From contig NZ_JACSNY010000013.1 of NCBI RefSeq assembly GCF_016902535.1, forward strand, positions 1-64,000: a stretch of 64,000 nt of DNA, written 5' to 3'. Position numbers and translations under genes: made by a program. Source of the stretch: Anaerotignum lactatifermentans (lineage in GTDB: Bacteria > Bacillota > Clostridia > Lachnospirales > Anaerotignaceae). The notes under the pieces are model-generated. The model was given only the letters and a program-made list of their open reading frames with translations. It searched no databases and was not told the DNA's origin. This document shows positions 34,404 through 42,627 of the stretch, piece by piece (positions within the stretch are counted from its first letter, which is position 1; each line of letters starts with the position of its first letter).

Positions 34404-35159
34404 TCAAAGTGGGAAAATACTCAGTACCATGGCGACGCCGCCGGCGATGGCACAGGCCACCAGCAGGGTTTCCATAAGCTTGGAACTGCCGCTGATGAAG
34501 TTGCCCTCCAGCAGATCACGGATGGATTTTGTCATGGTAATGCCCGGCAGAAGAGGCATGATGCTGCCGACGATAATCATATCCATCTGGGCCTGAGGAA
34601 AGACCAGACAGAACAGGCAGGTAAACAGCCCCGTCAGTACGCCGCCGGCGAAGGAGCTGAAGAAATAGGGCGCTTTCCATTTGCCGTTCCATAATACCAT
34701 CAGCCCCAGAATCATGCCGATGATAAAGGCGGCGACGCCGTCCAGAAAAGTCCCCTGATATACCATGGTAAAGCCGCCGGAGGTGATGCCGTAGCCCAGA
34801 ACCCGCCATAGAGGCGGAAAAGACGGAGCGAACTGGATCTCCGCCATGCGCTGGGTGGCCTGGGGCAGGGAAATCTCCCCCGCCACAAAGGAACGGCTCA
34901 TGGAATTGACGGCGCAGATTTTCTCGAAATTAACGGAGCGGTCCTGCACGCCTCTGGCCATGGACAAAGGCCCCTTGACCTCTCTGGGCAGGCTGACAAT
35001 GAGCATGGTCGACATAGCCAGGGCTTCGATTTTTTCTCTGCCGCTGACGGATAAAATCCGCAGCATGGTATCCTGTACCCGCTGGGTCTCGGCGCCGGAT
35101 TTGAGCATGACCTCCCCCGCGTCCAGAGCCAGATTTAACAACTCTGTATCATAATCCAC
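34404..35159 (-). CDS. Threonine/serine exporter family protein, N-terminal half (ThrE, DUF1212)
   Basis: A 251-residue membrane protein of the DUF1212/ThrE_1 family. The soluble start (ELLNLALDAGEVMLKSGAET, RVQDTML) is followed by five membrane helices, including SIMPLLPGITMTKSIRDLL, the loop shared with ThrE. The start is a GTG at 35159 with AGGAGGAG six bases upstream; the frame runs back to 35312 without family similarity. It forms the exporter together with the downstream half. Confidence 0.88.
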   Translation of the reverse strand: MDYDTELLNLALDAGEVMLKSGAETQRVQDTMLRILSVSGREKIEALAMSTMLIVSLPREVKGPLSMARGVQDRSVNFEKICAVNSMSRSFVAGEISLPQATQRMAEIQFAPSFPPLWRVLGYGITSGGFTMVYQGTFLDGVAAFIIGMILGLMVLWNGKWKAPYFFSSFAGGVLTGLFTCLFCLVFPQAQMDMIIVGSIMPLLPGITMTKSIRDLLEGNFISGSSKLMETLLVACAIAGGVAMVLSIFPL

Positions 35160-35320
35160 TGTTTTCTCCTCCTGCAAACTGATTTCATCTTTCTTGTCAT
35201 ACCTAAGTGTATTCTTTTTTCGGAAAATGTAAAGTGAATTTTCTGTAAAATTATTTCGCCTGCGAAGTATTTTTTTTGTGCGAAGCGGCGGGGCGGGATT
35301 CGTTGTATACAAAAAAATGG

Positions 35321-35349
35321 TTTACACTGGTTTTGATTTGTACTATAAT
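35321..35349 (+). promoter_or_regulatory. Promoter of the tenA-thiZXY operon
   Basis: TTTACA (35321-35326), 17 bases, TATAAT (35344-35349), about 20 bases before the TPP riboswitch. Confidence 0.8.
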
Positions 35350-35367
35350 AAATGAAACTGAATAGAC

Positions 35368-35455
35368 AAGCTGGGGGTGCTGCCGTAAGGCGGCTGAGAG
35401 GAGATTTCCAACCCTTTGAACTTGATGTGGTTAGGACCAACGGAGGGAAGCAGTC
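35368..35455 (+). ncRNA. TPP riboswitch (THI element) 2
   Basis: Conserved blocks: CTGGGGGTGCTGCCG, GGCGGCTGAGAGG, CCCTTTGAACTTGATGTGGT and TTAGGACCAACGGAGGGAAG, closed by CTG/CAG P1 pairing. The terminator at 35473 is 20 bases downstream, so ligand binding probably causes early termination ahead of tenA. The TGTGGTTAGGACCAACG half differs from the commoner CTGGATAATGCCAGCG but keeps the pyrophosphate-binding core. Confidence 0.95.
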
Positions 35456-35472
35456 AAAAAAAGAAAAGAGGT

Positions 35473-35504
35473 ATCCTTTTCCCTGCGGGGGAAAGGATTT
35501 TTTT
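35473..35504 (+). terminator. TPP-riboswitch terminator
   Basis: ATCCTTTTCCC paired with GGGGGAAAGGAT (35473-35483, 35487-35498), followed by seven T; expression platform of the second THI element. Confidence 0.88.
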
Positions 35505-35526
35505 ATGGAAAAAAGGAGGCAAAGCC

Positions 35527-36186
35527 ATGAAATTGACACAGCGGCTTTATGAAAGCGTAAAGGAGATCTGGCAGGGCTATTTAGAGCAGCCCTTTGTGAA
35601 GGAGCTGGCGGAGGGGACGCTGGACCCGGCCAAATTCCGGTTTTATATGATCCAGGATTATCGCTATCTTCTCCAGTACGCCAAAGTATTTGCTCTTGGT
35701 GTGGCAAAAGCGGAAGATGAGGAACTGATGCGGCGTTTTGCCTGTATGGTCCATGACGTGCTGGACGGCGAGATGAAGGTACATAAAAGCTATATGGCCC
35801 GGCTGGGTATTACGGAAGAAGAGGTGGCGGCGACAAAGACCGCTTTGGATAACCAGTCCTATACCTCCTATATGCTGGATGAGGCCTATAAGGGCGGTTG
35901 TCTGGAAATTTTGATGTCGGTGCTGGCCTGCGCCTGGAGCTATCAGGTTATCGGGGAGCACCACGCGACGATCCCCGGCGCTCTGGAACATCCCCTCTAC
36001 GGCGAATGGGTACAGGGCTACTGCAGTGCGGAATACCGTGCCAGCACCCAGGAGATCATCGACTGTGTGGATGCGCTGGGGGCGGACATTACGCCGGAGC
36101 GGGAAGCGGCCCTGACGGAGATTTTCGTAAATTGCAGCCGCTATGAGACAAAATTCTGGGATATGGCTTACGCCATGGAAATGTAA
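35527..36186 (+). CDS. tenA: Aminopyrimidine aminohydrolase (thiaminase II)
   Basis: A 219-residue helical enzyme of the TenA family that hydrolyses amino-HMP, a breakdown product of thiamine, to HMP for salvage. Conserved parts: FVKELAEGTLDPAKFRFYMIQDY near residue 23, the Tyr/Asp-rich catalytic surroundings, a substrate cysteine in VLACAWSYQVIGE near 138 and the catalytic glutamate region near the C-terminus (FVNCSRYETKFWDMAY). AGGAGG is seven bases before the ATG at 35527. It is the first gene after the TPP riboswitch and is followed by a pyrimidine ABC transporter. Confidence 0.95.
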   Translation: MKLTQRLYESVKEIWQGYLEQPFVKELAEGTLDPAKFRFYMIQDYRYLLQYAKVFALGVAKAEDEELMRRFACMVHDVLDGEMKVHKSYMARLGITEEEVAATKTALDNQSYTSYMLDEAYKGGCLEILMSVLACAWSYQVIGEHHATIPGALEHPLYGEWVQGYCSAEYRASTQEIIDCVDALGADITPEREAALTEIFVNCSRYETKFWDMAYAMEM

Positions 36187-36207
36187 GCGAAGGGAGCGAC
36201 AAAAGCC

Positions 36208-36960
36208 ATGCTGCGATTTGAAAACGTATCCTTTCGCTATGCCGAGGATGATTTCAGCATGATGGAGCACCTGAATTTTCAGGTAGAGGAGGGCGAGTTC
36301 GCCACCATCATCGGCGCCAGCGGCTGCGGTAAAAGCACTATTTTCCGCCTCATCAACGGACTGGAAAAATTACAGCAGGGGCGGATTCTGGTGGATGAGC
36401 GGCCGGTGCAGGAACTGAAAAATTACAGTGCCTTTATGCCCCAGAAGGACCTGCTGTTCCCCTGGCGGACCATAGAGAAGAATATCTGTCTGCCCATGGA
36501 ACTGGCGAAGGTGCCTAAAGCGGAGCAGGAGACGAAATGCAGGGAAGTGCTGGAACAGGTGGGGCTGTCGGCCTACGCCAAAAAATACCCCAAGGACCTT
36601 TCCGGCGGTATGAAGCAGAGGGTGGCCTTTGCCCGGACGCTCCTTTCCGGGGCGGATCTGCTGCTGCTGGACGAGCCTTTCAGCGCGCTGGATTATCTGA
36701 CCAGAGTGGATATGCAGGAATGGCTTCTGCATCAGTGGGAGCATTATCATAAAACGATTTTGTTTATTACCCACGACGTGGAAGAGGCCGTATTTTTGTC
36801 CAAAACCATTTTTATCATACAGGACAGACCCTTTTCCAAAATGGAACGGGTGGAAGTGCCGCTGTCCTATCCCAGAAACCGGGAGGATCTGAAGCGGCCG
36901 GAGATTGTGGAGCTGAAGGAACAGCTCATTGAGAAACTGAGAAGGAGCGTGAGTCTATGA
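36208..36960 (+). CDS. thiZ: ABC transporter ATP-binding protein for thiamine precursor uptake
   Basis: A 250-residue ATPase of the nitrate/sulfonate/taurine (SsuB) group. Walker A GASGCGKST near residue 36, Q-loop MPQKDLLFPWRT, signature LSGGMKQRVAFARTL near 130, Walker B LLLLDEPFSALD and H-loop ITHDVEEAVFLS are intact. It overlaps the permease gene by four bases. Position behind a TPP riboswitch and tenA indicates uptake of formylaminopyrimidine or HMP-type precursors, as for ThiXYZ of Bacillus. Confidence 0.92.
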   Translation: MLRFENVSFRYAEDDFSMMEHLNFQVEEGEFATIIGASGCGKSTIFRLINGLEKLQQGRILVDERPVQELKNYSAFMPQKDLLFPWRTIEKNICLPMELAKVPKAEQETKCREVLEQVGLSAYAKKYPKDLSGGMKQRVAFARTLLSGADLLLLDEPFSALDYLTRVDMQEWLLHQWEHYHKTILFITHDVEEAVFLSKTIFIIQDRPFSKMERVEVPLSYPRNREDLKRPEIVELKEQLIEKLRRSVSL

Positions 36961-37700
36961 GAAAGCATTTGCCCGCCCTGATTTTGGCGGCGGCGCTGCT
37001 GGTTTTGTGGCAGATCATTGCCGGTATCATTGACGCCGCCTATATTCTGCCTTCTCCCACACAGATTTGTGTGCGGCTGTGGGAACTGCGGGAGCCGCTG
37101 TTTCTGGTCCACCTGCCCGCTACCATGAGTGTGACGGGGCTGGGCCTTCTGATTTCCATTGTGCTGGGGATCTCTCTGGCGGTGGCCATGGACGGAAGCC
37201 CCCGCATAGAGCGGGCGCTGTATCCTGTCATTGTGGCCTCCCAGACCATTCCCACCACGGCTATCGCGCCGCTGTTTATCCTCTGGTTTGGCTATTCCAT
37301 CTGGAGCAAGGTGCTGGTGACCATACTGATTACATTTTTTCCCATTGCCATTACGGTCTTTGACGGTTTTAAGGCAACGAAGCGGGAGATGGAGGAACTG
37401 CTTCTGACTTATGGAGCCTCCAGAAAGGATGTATTTTTCAAGCTGAAACTGCCTACGGCCCTGCCAAATTTCTTTTCCGCCATTAAAATGGCCATCCCCA
37501 TGAGTGTCATTGGGGCAGCCATCGCCGAATGGCTGGGGGCGCAGGAAGGACTGGGCTATTTCAGCAAACGCATGATGACGCAGCTGGATGGTGCGGGCGT
37601 ATTCGCGCCTGTGGTGCTGCTTTCCGCCGCGGCCATGATCGCCGTGGGGATCGTTACCGTCCTGGAATATCAACTGATCCATTGGAGAAAGGAGATCTGA
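36957..37700 (+). CDS. thiX: ABC transporter permease for thiamine precursor uptake
   Basis: A 247-residue membrane protein of the BPD_transp_1 family with six helices. The cytoplasmic coupling loop with EEL..YGASRKDVFFKLKLPTA-type EAA sequence is near residue 155. It overlaps thiZ by four bases and is followed four bases later by the substrate-binding lipoprotein. It would form the homodimeric channel of the transporter. Confidence 0.92.
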   Translation: MRKHLPALILAAALLVLWQIIAGIIDAAYILPSPTQICVRLWELREPLFLVHLPATMSVTGLGLLISIVLGISLAVAMDGSPRIERALYPVIVASQTIPTTAIAPLFILWFGYSIWSKVLVTILITFFPIAITVFDGFKATKREMEELLLTYGASRKDVFFKLKLPTALPNFFSAIKMAIPMSVIGAAIAEWLGAQEGLGYFSKRMMTQLDGAGVFAPVVLLSAAAMIAVGIVTVLEYQLIHWRKEI

Positions 37701-37704
37701 ACAC

Positions 37705-38742
37705 ATGAAAAAGAAACTGCTTGCACTGCTGATGGCGGGCGTCATGGTCTTTGGACTGGCGGCCTGCGGCGGAACGGACACGGGAGAGGAAACGGCCGAT
37801 GCCAGCGAAAGCTCCCAGTTGGAGGATTTTACCATTGTACTGGACTGGTATCCCAATGCCATCCATACCTTCCTCTATAACGCCATGGAAAAAGGATATT
37901 TCGCGGAGGAGGGCCTGAACCTGGTCATCAATTTCCCCGCCAACACCAATGACGGCATTTCCCTGCCTGCCGCCGGCAAAGCGGACGCAGGTGTTTATTA
38001 CTTACAGGATGCCATCCTTACTTCTGTGGAGGAGAATGTTCCCATCGTTTCCATCGGCGCGCTGACCCAGAGCGGCCTGAACGTGGTGATCTCCCAGAAG
38101 GAAAGCGGCATTGCGGAGGCGAAGGATCTGGAAGGCAAGAAGATCGGCTACGGCGGTACGGTGCTGGCGGAGGCCCAGATCGAGGCCATGCTGGAAAACG
38201 CGGGTCTGTCTGCCGATGCCTGCGAATATATTGACGTGGGCTTTGATCTGATGTCTGCCCTGACCACAGGACAGGTAGACGCTACCATCGGCAACATGGT
38301 CAACCATGAGGTGCCGCAGATGGAAGAAAACGGCTTTGACATCAATTATTTCTATGCGACGGATTACGGTGTGCCCCAGGTCTATGAGCTGGTATTTTTG
38401 GCAAACGCCGACGCTGTGGCGGAAAATCCGGAAAAATACCAGGCCTTCCTGCGGGCCTGCCAGAAGGGCTTTGCCGATATGAAGGCAGATCCGGAGGGCT
38501 CTTTGCAGACTTTGCTGAACAACCAGAATGAGGCGAACTTCCCTCTGTCGGAAAACGTGGAAAAACAGAGCATGGAAATGCTGCTGCCGGTTATGGAGAC
38601 GGCGGACGCGCCTTTCCTGCATCAGGAGGTTTCCGTATGGCAGGAGAACGCCGACTGGATGTATGAAAGAGGAATTCTGAGCGAACCGGCGGATGTCAGT
38701 GGTTTGGTGGTAAATCTGCTGGAAGAGACACCGGCGGAATAA
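37705..38742 (+). CDS. thiY: ABC transporter substrate-binding lipoprotein, ThiY/NMT1-like
   Basis: A 345-residue lipoprotein (signal peptide with lipobox LAAC, Cys21). The mature part is a periplasmic-binding fold of the NMT1/THI5 family: FTIVLDWYPNAIHTFLYNAM near residue 48, AKDLEGKKIGYGGT near 135. The DWYPN motif is typical for pyrimidine binders such as ThiY and HMP-P synthase relatives. Outside the cell membrane it should capture formylaminopyrimidine or similar. It is the last gene of the operon and is followed by a strong terminator. Confidence 0.93.
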   Translation: MKKKLLALLMAGVMVFGLAACGGTDTGEETADASESSQLEDFTIVLDWYPNAIHTFLYNAMEKGYFAEEGLNLVINFPANTNDGISLPAAGKADAGVYYLQDAILTSVEENVPIVSIGALTQSGLNVVISQKESGIAEAKDLEGKKIGYGGTVLAEAQIEAMLENAGLSADACEYIDVGFDLMSALTTGQVDATIGNMVNHEVPQMEENGFDINYFYATDYGVPQVYELVFLANADAVAENPEKYQAFLRACQKGFADMKADPEGSLQTLLNNQNEANFPLSENVEKQSMEMLLPVMETADAPFLHQEVSVWQENADWMYERGILSEPADVSGLVVNLLEETPAE

Positions 38743-38785
38743 AAATATAGAGGAAAGTGTTTTTTCGTATCTTCCTGAGAAAACG

Positions 38786-38835
38786 AGAAGGCTAAAATCC
38801 TTATGAATGACATAGGATTTCAGCCTTCTTTTTTT
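38786..38835 (+). terminator. Terminator after the tenA-thiZXY operon
   Basis: A 16-bp stem AGAAGGCTAAAATCCT with a near-perfect complement (38786-38801, 38814-38829) and a seven-T run. Confidence 0.88.
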
Positions 38836-38927
38836 GAGATTTTATTTGAAATGGTTTTTGAAGGGGAAGCTGCGTTCAGGACAGGTTTTTGGGGGTCGGA
38901 TTTTGCGGCGGGAATTCCCGCCATTCG

Positions 38928-38956
38928 TTGAAATTTTTTCTGGGGGCAGATATAAT
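38928..38956 (+). promoter_or_regulatory. Promoter of the SDR/YihY unit
   Basis: TTGAAA (38928-38933), 17 bases, TATAAT (38951-38956). Confidence 0.75.
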
Positions 38957-38992
38957 AAAAGAAAGTTTTTGCGAAAAAAAGGAGGTGTCGCT

Positions 38993-39745
38993 GTGAAAGC
39001 GCTGATAACAGGAGCCACCGGCGGCATCGGTTCCGCTCTGGCGGAGGAGCTGGCCCAAAAAGGCGTCCATCTGATTCTGGCCAGCCGGAACGTGGCGCAG
39101 ATGGAGGAAATGCAGAATCGGCTCCCGGCGCCTGTGGAGATTGTGGCGGTAGACCTGACCCGGCGGGAGGACTGCTATGCTCTCTATGAACGGGTAAAAA
39201 ACAAAAAAGTGGATATCCTCATCAATAACGCGGGTTTTGGCGTTCTGGGCCATTTTTCTGAAACGGCGCTGGAAACGGAGCTGGAAATGCTGGCGCTGAA
39301 TGTGGAGGCAGTCCATATTCTGACAAAGCTATTTCTGGCGGATTTTCGCCGGAGGAACAGGGGGTATCTCCTGAATGTGGCCTCCTCGGCGGGATTTCTG
39401 GCGGGCCCGGGCATGGCGGCCTATTACGCCGGGAAGAACTACGTCCTGCGCCTGACAGAAGCCATCCATGAGGAACTGCGGCAGGAGGGAAGCGCCGTCA
39501 GAATCTGCGCCCTTTGTCCGGGGCCGGTACAGACCGGGTTCCAGAAACGGGCGGGCATCCGGGCCGGGATGAAGGGGATTTCCCCGAAACAGGCCGCCCG
39601 GGCAGGACTGCGGGGGATGGTTCGGAATCAGGCCGTGGTACTGCCGGGAGTATCTACTAAGCTGGGCTATCTGGGGCAGAAATTTCTGCCGGAGGAACTG
39701 GTGCTGCGGATGACCTATGCCATTCAATCCAAAAAGAAAGGGTAA
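38993..39745 (+). CDS. SDR family NAD(P)-dependent oxidoreductase
   Basis: A 250-residue short-chain dehydrogenase. The nucleotide motif TGATGGIG starts near residue 6, NNAG near 79, the catalytic serine in NVASSAGF near 130 and the Y-x-x-x-K motif YYAGKNYV near 146; the SDR active site is complete. It resembles the YqjQ/DltE-like group, but the substrate is unknown. The start is a GTG at 38993 with AGGAGGTG seven bases upstream; the in-frame extension to 38834 covers the promoter and is rejected. The YihY gene follows closely. Confidence 0.9.
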   Translation: MKALITGATGGIGSALAEELAQKGVHLILASRNVAQMEEMQNRLPAPVEIVAVDLTRREDCYALYERVKNKKVDILINNAGFGVLGHFSETALETELEMLALNVEAVHILTKLFLADFRRRNRGYLLNVASSAGFLAGPGMAAYYAGKNYVLRLTEAIHEELRQEGSAVRICALCPGPVQTGFQKRAGIRAGMKGISPKQAARAGLRGMVRNQAVVLPGVSTKLGYLGQKFLPEELVLRMTYAIQSKKKG

Positions 39746-39749
39746 GCCT

Positions 39750-40613
39750 ATGGATTTGCGAAAAACCATTGAGAAACAAAGGGGCTGGAAAAAGGTTCTG
39801 CTCCTGACCATACAGGGATACTTTACCAATCAGATTGGGCGGAACGCGGCGTCTATGACTTATTATCTGCTGTTTGCCCTGTTTCCTTTTCTGGTGCTGG
39901 TAACCTCCATTCTGGGGCTGCTGCAGCTGCCGATGATTTCGCTGGATGGGGAAATCGCCCGGTTTCTGCCGGATGATGTGGTGACACTGCTGAATCTGGC
40001 CATTGCCCATGTGACCCAGACCAGCAACAATACCATCCTGACTTTAGGGCTGGTATTTACGCTGTGGTTCCCCTATCGGGCCGTATCCAACCTGATGAGC
40101 TCCGTGGCGGCCATTTACGGCTGCGAGAAGGGAGAACCTCAGGGCCTGCGGACGGCAGGGCTGACACTGTTTACTCTGATTCTGATTCCGCTGATGCTGA
40201 TTTTGCTGCTGATCGGCGGCAGGGTGCTGAATATTGTGGGGATGTTTATTCCCATATCGGAGGACTTTATTTCTGGCTGGACAAAGCTGCGTTTCCTGCC
40301 TATGGCGGCGGGGCTGCTGTTTTTGCTCTGCGCCATTTATTATCTGTCTCCGGCGGAAAAGCAGAAGGTGGAGTACGTGCTGCCAGGCGCGGCGGTTTCC
40401 GTAGGGGTATGGATCTTATTTTCTCTGGCCTTTTCCTACTATGTGGACCATATGGGGCGGTATTCCGTGATTTACGGTTCCATTGGCGTCATCATCGCCT
40501 TTCTGGTGTGGCTCAACTGCAGTGCCGCCACCATGCTCATGGGGGCGGTGTTCAATCAGGCCAGAAAGGTGGCCAGAAAGGAACAAACAGAGTATCATCA
40601 GGAAAAAAAATAA
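39750..40613 (+). CDS. YihY/BrkB family inner membrane protein
   Basis: A 287-residue membrane protein with six helices of the YihY/virulence factor BrkB family (formerly misannotated as RNase BN). Family marks are NAASMTYYLLFALFPFLVLV near residue 30, a central FTLWFPYRAVSNLMSSVAAIYG block and SFYVxxxxxYSxIYGSIGVIIAFLVWL-like C-terminal helices. The function is not established. It starts four bases after the SDR stop and is the last core gene before the tRNA attachment site. Confidence 0.88.
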   Translation: MDLRKTIEKQRGWKKVLLLTIQGYFTNQIGRNAASMTYYLLFALFPFLVLVTSILGLLQLPMISLDGEIARFLPDDVVTLLNLAIAHVTQTSNNTILTLGLVFTLWFPYRAVSNLMSSVAAIYGCEKGEPQGLRTAGLTLFTLILIPLMLILLLIGGRVLNIVGMFIPISEDFISGWTKLRFLPMAAGLLFLLCAIYYLSPAEKQKVEYVLPGAAVSVGVWILFSLAFSYYVDHMGRYSVIYGSIGVIIAFLVWLNCSAATMLMGAVFNQARKVARKEQTEYHQEKK

Positions 40614-40655
40614 CAGGCGGAAGCCTCTGAAAAGAGAGCGTTTCCGTCTGTTTTT
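40612..40655 (+). terminator. Terminator-like hairpin after the YihY gene
   Basis: CAGGCGGAA...TTTCCGTCTG stem (about 40615-40650) with a T run to 40655. Confidence 0.55.
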
Positions 40656-40658
40656 GAT

Positions 40659-40696
40659 ACAAAAAAACGCCGGAGCAAAAGCCTTGCTCCGGCGTT
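40659..40696 (-). terminator. Terminator of the original tRNA-Arg gene
   Basis: A 13-bp perfect stem (40666-40678, 40684-40696) directly behind the tRNA 3' end, with a T run on the minus strand. Confidence 0.85.
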
Positions 40697-40697
40697 C

Positions 40698-40739
40698 CGT
40701 CCCTGGCGGGATTCGAACCCACGGCCTTCCGCTTAGGAG
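40698..40739 (-). tRNA. 3' half of tRNA-Arg(CCU): attachment-site remnant at the left element boundary
   Basis: Read on the minus strand this is the anticodon loop CTCCTAA (anticodon CCU), the 3' side of the anticodon stem GCGGA, the variable loop, a complete T arm (GTGGG TTCGAAT CCCGC), the acceptor strand CAGGGAC and discriminator G. On the other side of the loop the sequence no longer pairs (the stem 5' strand should read TCCGC; TTTTG is found), and no D arm or 5' acceptor exists. The gene is therefore cut at the anticodon loop, a usual crossover place for tyrosine integrases. The intact tRNA should be recreated at the other end of the element, outside this window. Confidence 0.85.
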
Positions 40740-40740
40740 C

Positions 40741-41221
40741 AAAACGCTTCACTGTCGACTTGCTGCTATGTAAGTCGATTTTTGTCGGTAATTGCTGAAC
40801 TTTTTAAAGGTCCGAGCCGTTTTGTGTCCGACGCTGTCGCTAAATGTCTTACCTTATCGGACCCTGTCTTTTAGCCGATTTTTAGATTTTTCTAAAAATG
40901 GGAAAAGGGTCAATGTAGAGTAGAAGTCCGATTTAGCTCCATTCATCGTTATTATACCATGAATGTCAATGTGAACTGCTGGTCCTTCCGGATCAAAAGC
41001 TCTCATGGATTGTTCCGATGCTCTCAGAGGACTGTTTTCGCCGGAAAAGCTCGTTTTTCCTGCTTTTCAGCACGAGGCTTACTTTTTTTTGTTCAGCACG
41101 AGTCCCAACAGAAGTCCTTTTTCGGGAGGCAGCCTCCTGTTGGCTAAGGCCTCCGGATGCCTCATAGACAGAAAAATAGCGGGCAGCTGATTCCTTTTGG
41201 AAAACTGTCCGCTATGTAAGT
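40741..41221. other. Putative integrase-binding region next to the junction
   Basis: No gene in this 480-base interval. It contains an 11-base direct repeat GCTATGTAAGT at 40765-40775 and 41211-41221, an inverted repeat TCGACTT/AAGTCGA at 40755-40778, and another GGTCCGA/TCGGACC at 40809-40862. Repeats of this kind between attachment core and integrase are often arm-type binding sites. Assignment is inference. Confidence 0.4.
41177..41214 (-). terminator. Terminator after the integrase gene
   Basis: An 11-bp stem ATAGCGGGCAG with CTGTCCGCTAT (one G-T pair) followed by a T-rich run on the minus strand. Confidence 0.7.
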
Positions 41222-42613
41222 TTATAAGGATTTTGCCAGGGTTTTGAGGAGTGCTGCCATTTCCGGATTCTGAAGAAGCTTCAGAAGAGGGGCTGTATCT
41301 GGAGATACATCTGCAGCCGGTGCAGCTTCCGGCTGTGGCTCAGGCTCCTGCTTCGTCGGATCTTTGCCAGCTCCGGAATAAAAGGCTTCCTCGAAGAGTC
41401 TTGCATTGTTCCGTCTGTCATCGTCCAGAATATGCGAATACACATCCGTAACCATCTTAACCTGTGCGTGACCGGAATCTCCCTGAACTGCTTTGACATC
41501 GCCGCCGTTCAGCTTCAGCTTATAGGTGATACTGGAATGGCGAAGGCTGTGAAATACAACTCTCGGAAGATCGTTCTTCTCAATCAGAGTGCGGAATGAA
41601 GCATTGATGGTGCCTGCCTCTGTCGGCATACCAAGAGGACCGGCAATGACAAGATCAAAGTCCTGATACTCATCGCCCAGCGCCTCTATGGTTTCCATCT
41701 GCTGTTCCTTCCACCGGATCAGCATTTCTGCAACTGTGCGGGGAAGGAAGATTTTTCTCACAGAGGATGAGGTTTTCGGAGCCTTCAGCACCTGAACCGT
41801 TGTGGTTCTGGAGGACATCGGTGGAAATACCAGCATGACATCCTTGCTGTCCAGCTTTTTCAGAGTATCACGGCTGACACGCTGCAGCTCCTTATTGACC
41901 TGGATATAAGCCTTACCTTCAGCAATAGCCTCATCTGAGATCTCCACACAGTCCCAGGTAAGCCCCAGCAGCTCTCCCATACGGAGAGAACAGGCAAAGG
42001 CAAGATTAAGGCAGAGCTTCAATCGTTCGTCCTCGCAAAGCTCCAGGGCCTGAAACAGGGTTTCTGCAGTCCAGATATCACGCTTCTTATATTCTGCCTT
42101 AGGGACAGAAGCGTAATCTGTTGGATTCTTCTCCATAAGCTCCCATTTAACTGCCTGTTCGAAGCAGGAATGCAGAAGCTTATGTATGGAGCGAACCGTG
42201 TGTGGTGTCAGAAACTCATTCTTCTTTTTGCCGATGATTGGATCCACCGGCTTTGTCTTCAGAAGCTGCTGATAATACTTTTCAATCACACGGGTGGTGA
42301 TTTCGTTCAGCTTCATATGTCCGATGATCGGGGAAATATAGTGATCGATCAGACCAACATTTGAGGAGTAGGTGGACATGGCCCAGGTGGCCTTGCCGTA
42401 TAATGCAACATATTCCTTCAGCAGATCATCCAGAGATTTGCACTTCGGAACGGTGAAGGTTCCAACCTCCTCCTTATATTCGATTTCCTTCTTGCGTCGC
42501 TTCGCCTCGGAAGAGGTCTTGTAGGTTTCCCATTTCTGTTTGCGCTCGCCGTTTTCATTGGTGTACTGATACACAACACAGTAGCGGTTGCCGCGCTGTA
42601 CAAGTGATGCCAT
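41222..42613 (-). CDS. Tyrosine-type site-specific integrase
   Basis: A 463-residue recombinase that moves the element in and out of the tRNA gene. The N-terminal AP2-like arm-binding domain (about 1-55: RYCVVYQYTNENGERKQKW) is followed by a SAM-like core-binding domain (about 65-165) and the catalytic domain. Catalytic residues: Arg near 209 (ACSLRMGELLGLTWD), HSLRHSS with His and Arg near 356-359, His in GDSGHAQ, and the nucleophile Tyr392 in DVYSH. All are present. The last 60 residues form an Ala/Pro-rich tail not needed for catalysis. It lies directly next to the broken tRNA, as expected. Confidence 0.95.
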   Translation of the reverse strand: MASLVQRGNRYCVVYQYTNENGERKQKWETYKTSSEAKRRKKEIEYKEEVGTFTVPKCKSLDDLLKEYVALYGKATWAMSTYSSNVGLIDHYISPIIGHMKLNEITTRVIEKYYQQLLKTKPVDPIIGKKKNEFLTPHTVRSIHKLLHSCFEQAVKWELMEKNPTDYASVPKAEYKKRDIWTAETLFQALELCEDERLKLCLNLAFACSLRMGELLGLTWDCVEISDEAIAEGKAYIQVNKELQRVSRDTLKKLDSKDVMLVFPPMSSRTTTVQVLKAPKTSSSVRKIFLPRTVAEMLIRWKEQQMETIEALGDEYQDFDLVIAGPLGMPTEAGTINASFRTLIEKNDLPRVVFHSLRHSSITYKLKLNGGDVKAVQGDSGHAQVKMVTDVYSHILDDDRRNNARLFEEAFYSGAGKDPTKQEPEPQPEAAPAADVSPDTAPLLKLLQNPEMAALLKTLAKSL

Positions 42614-42627
42614 ATTGCTTCCTCCTT

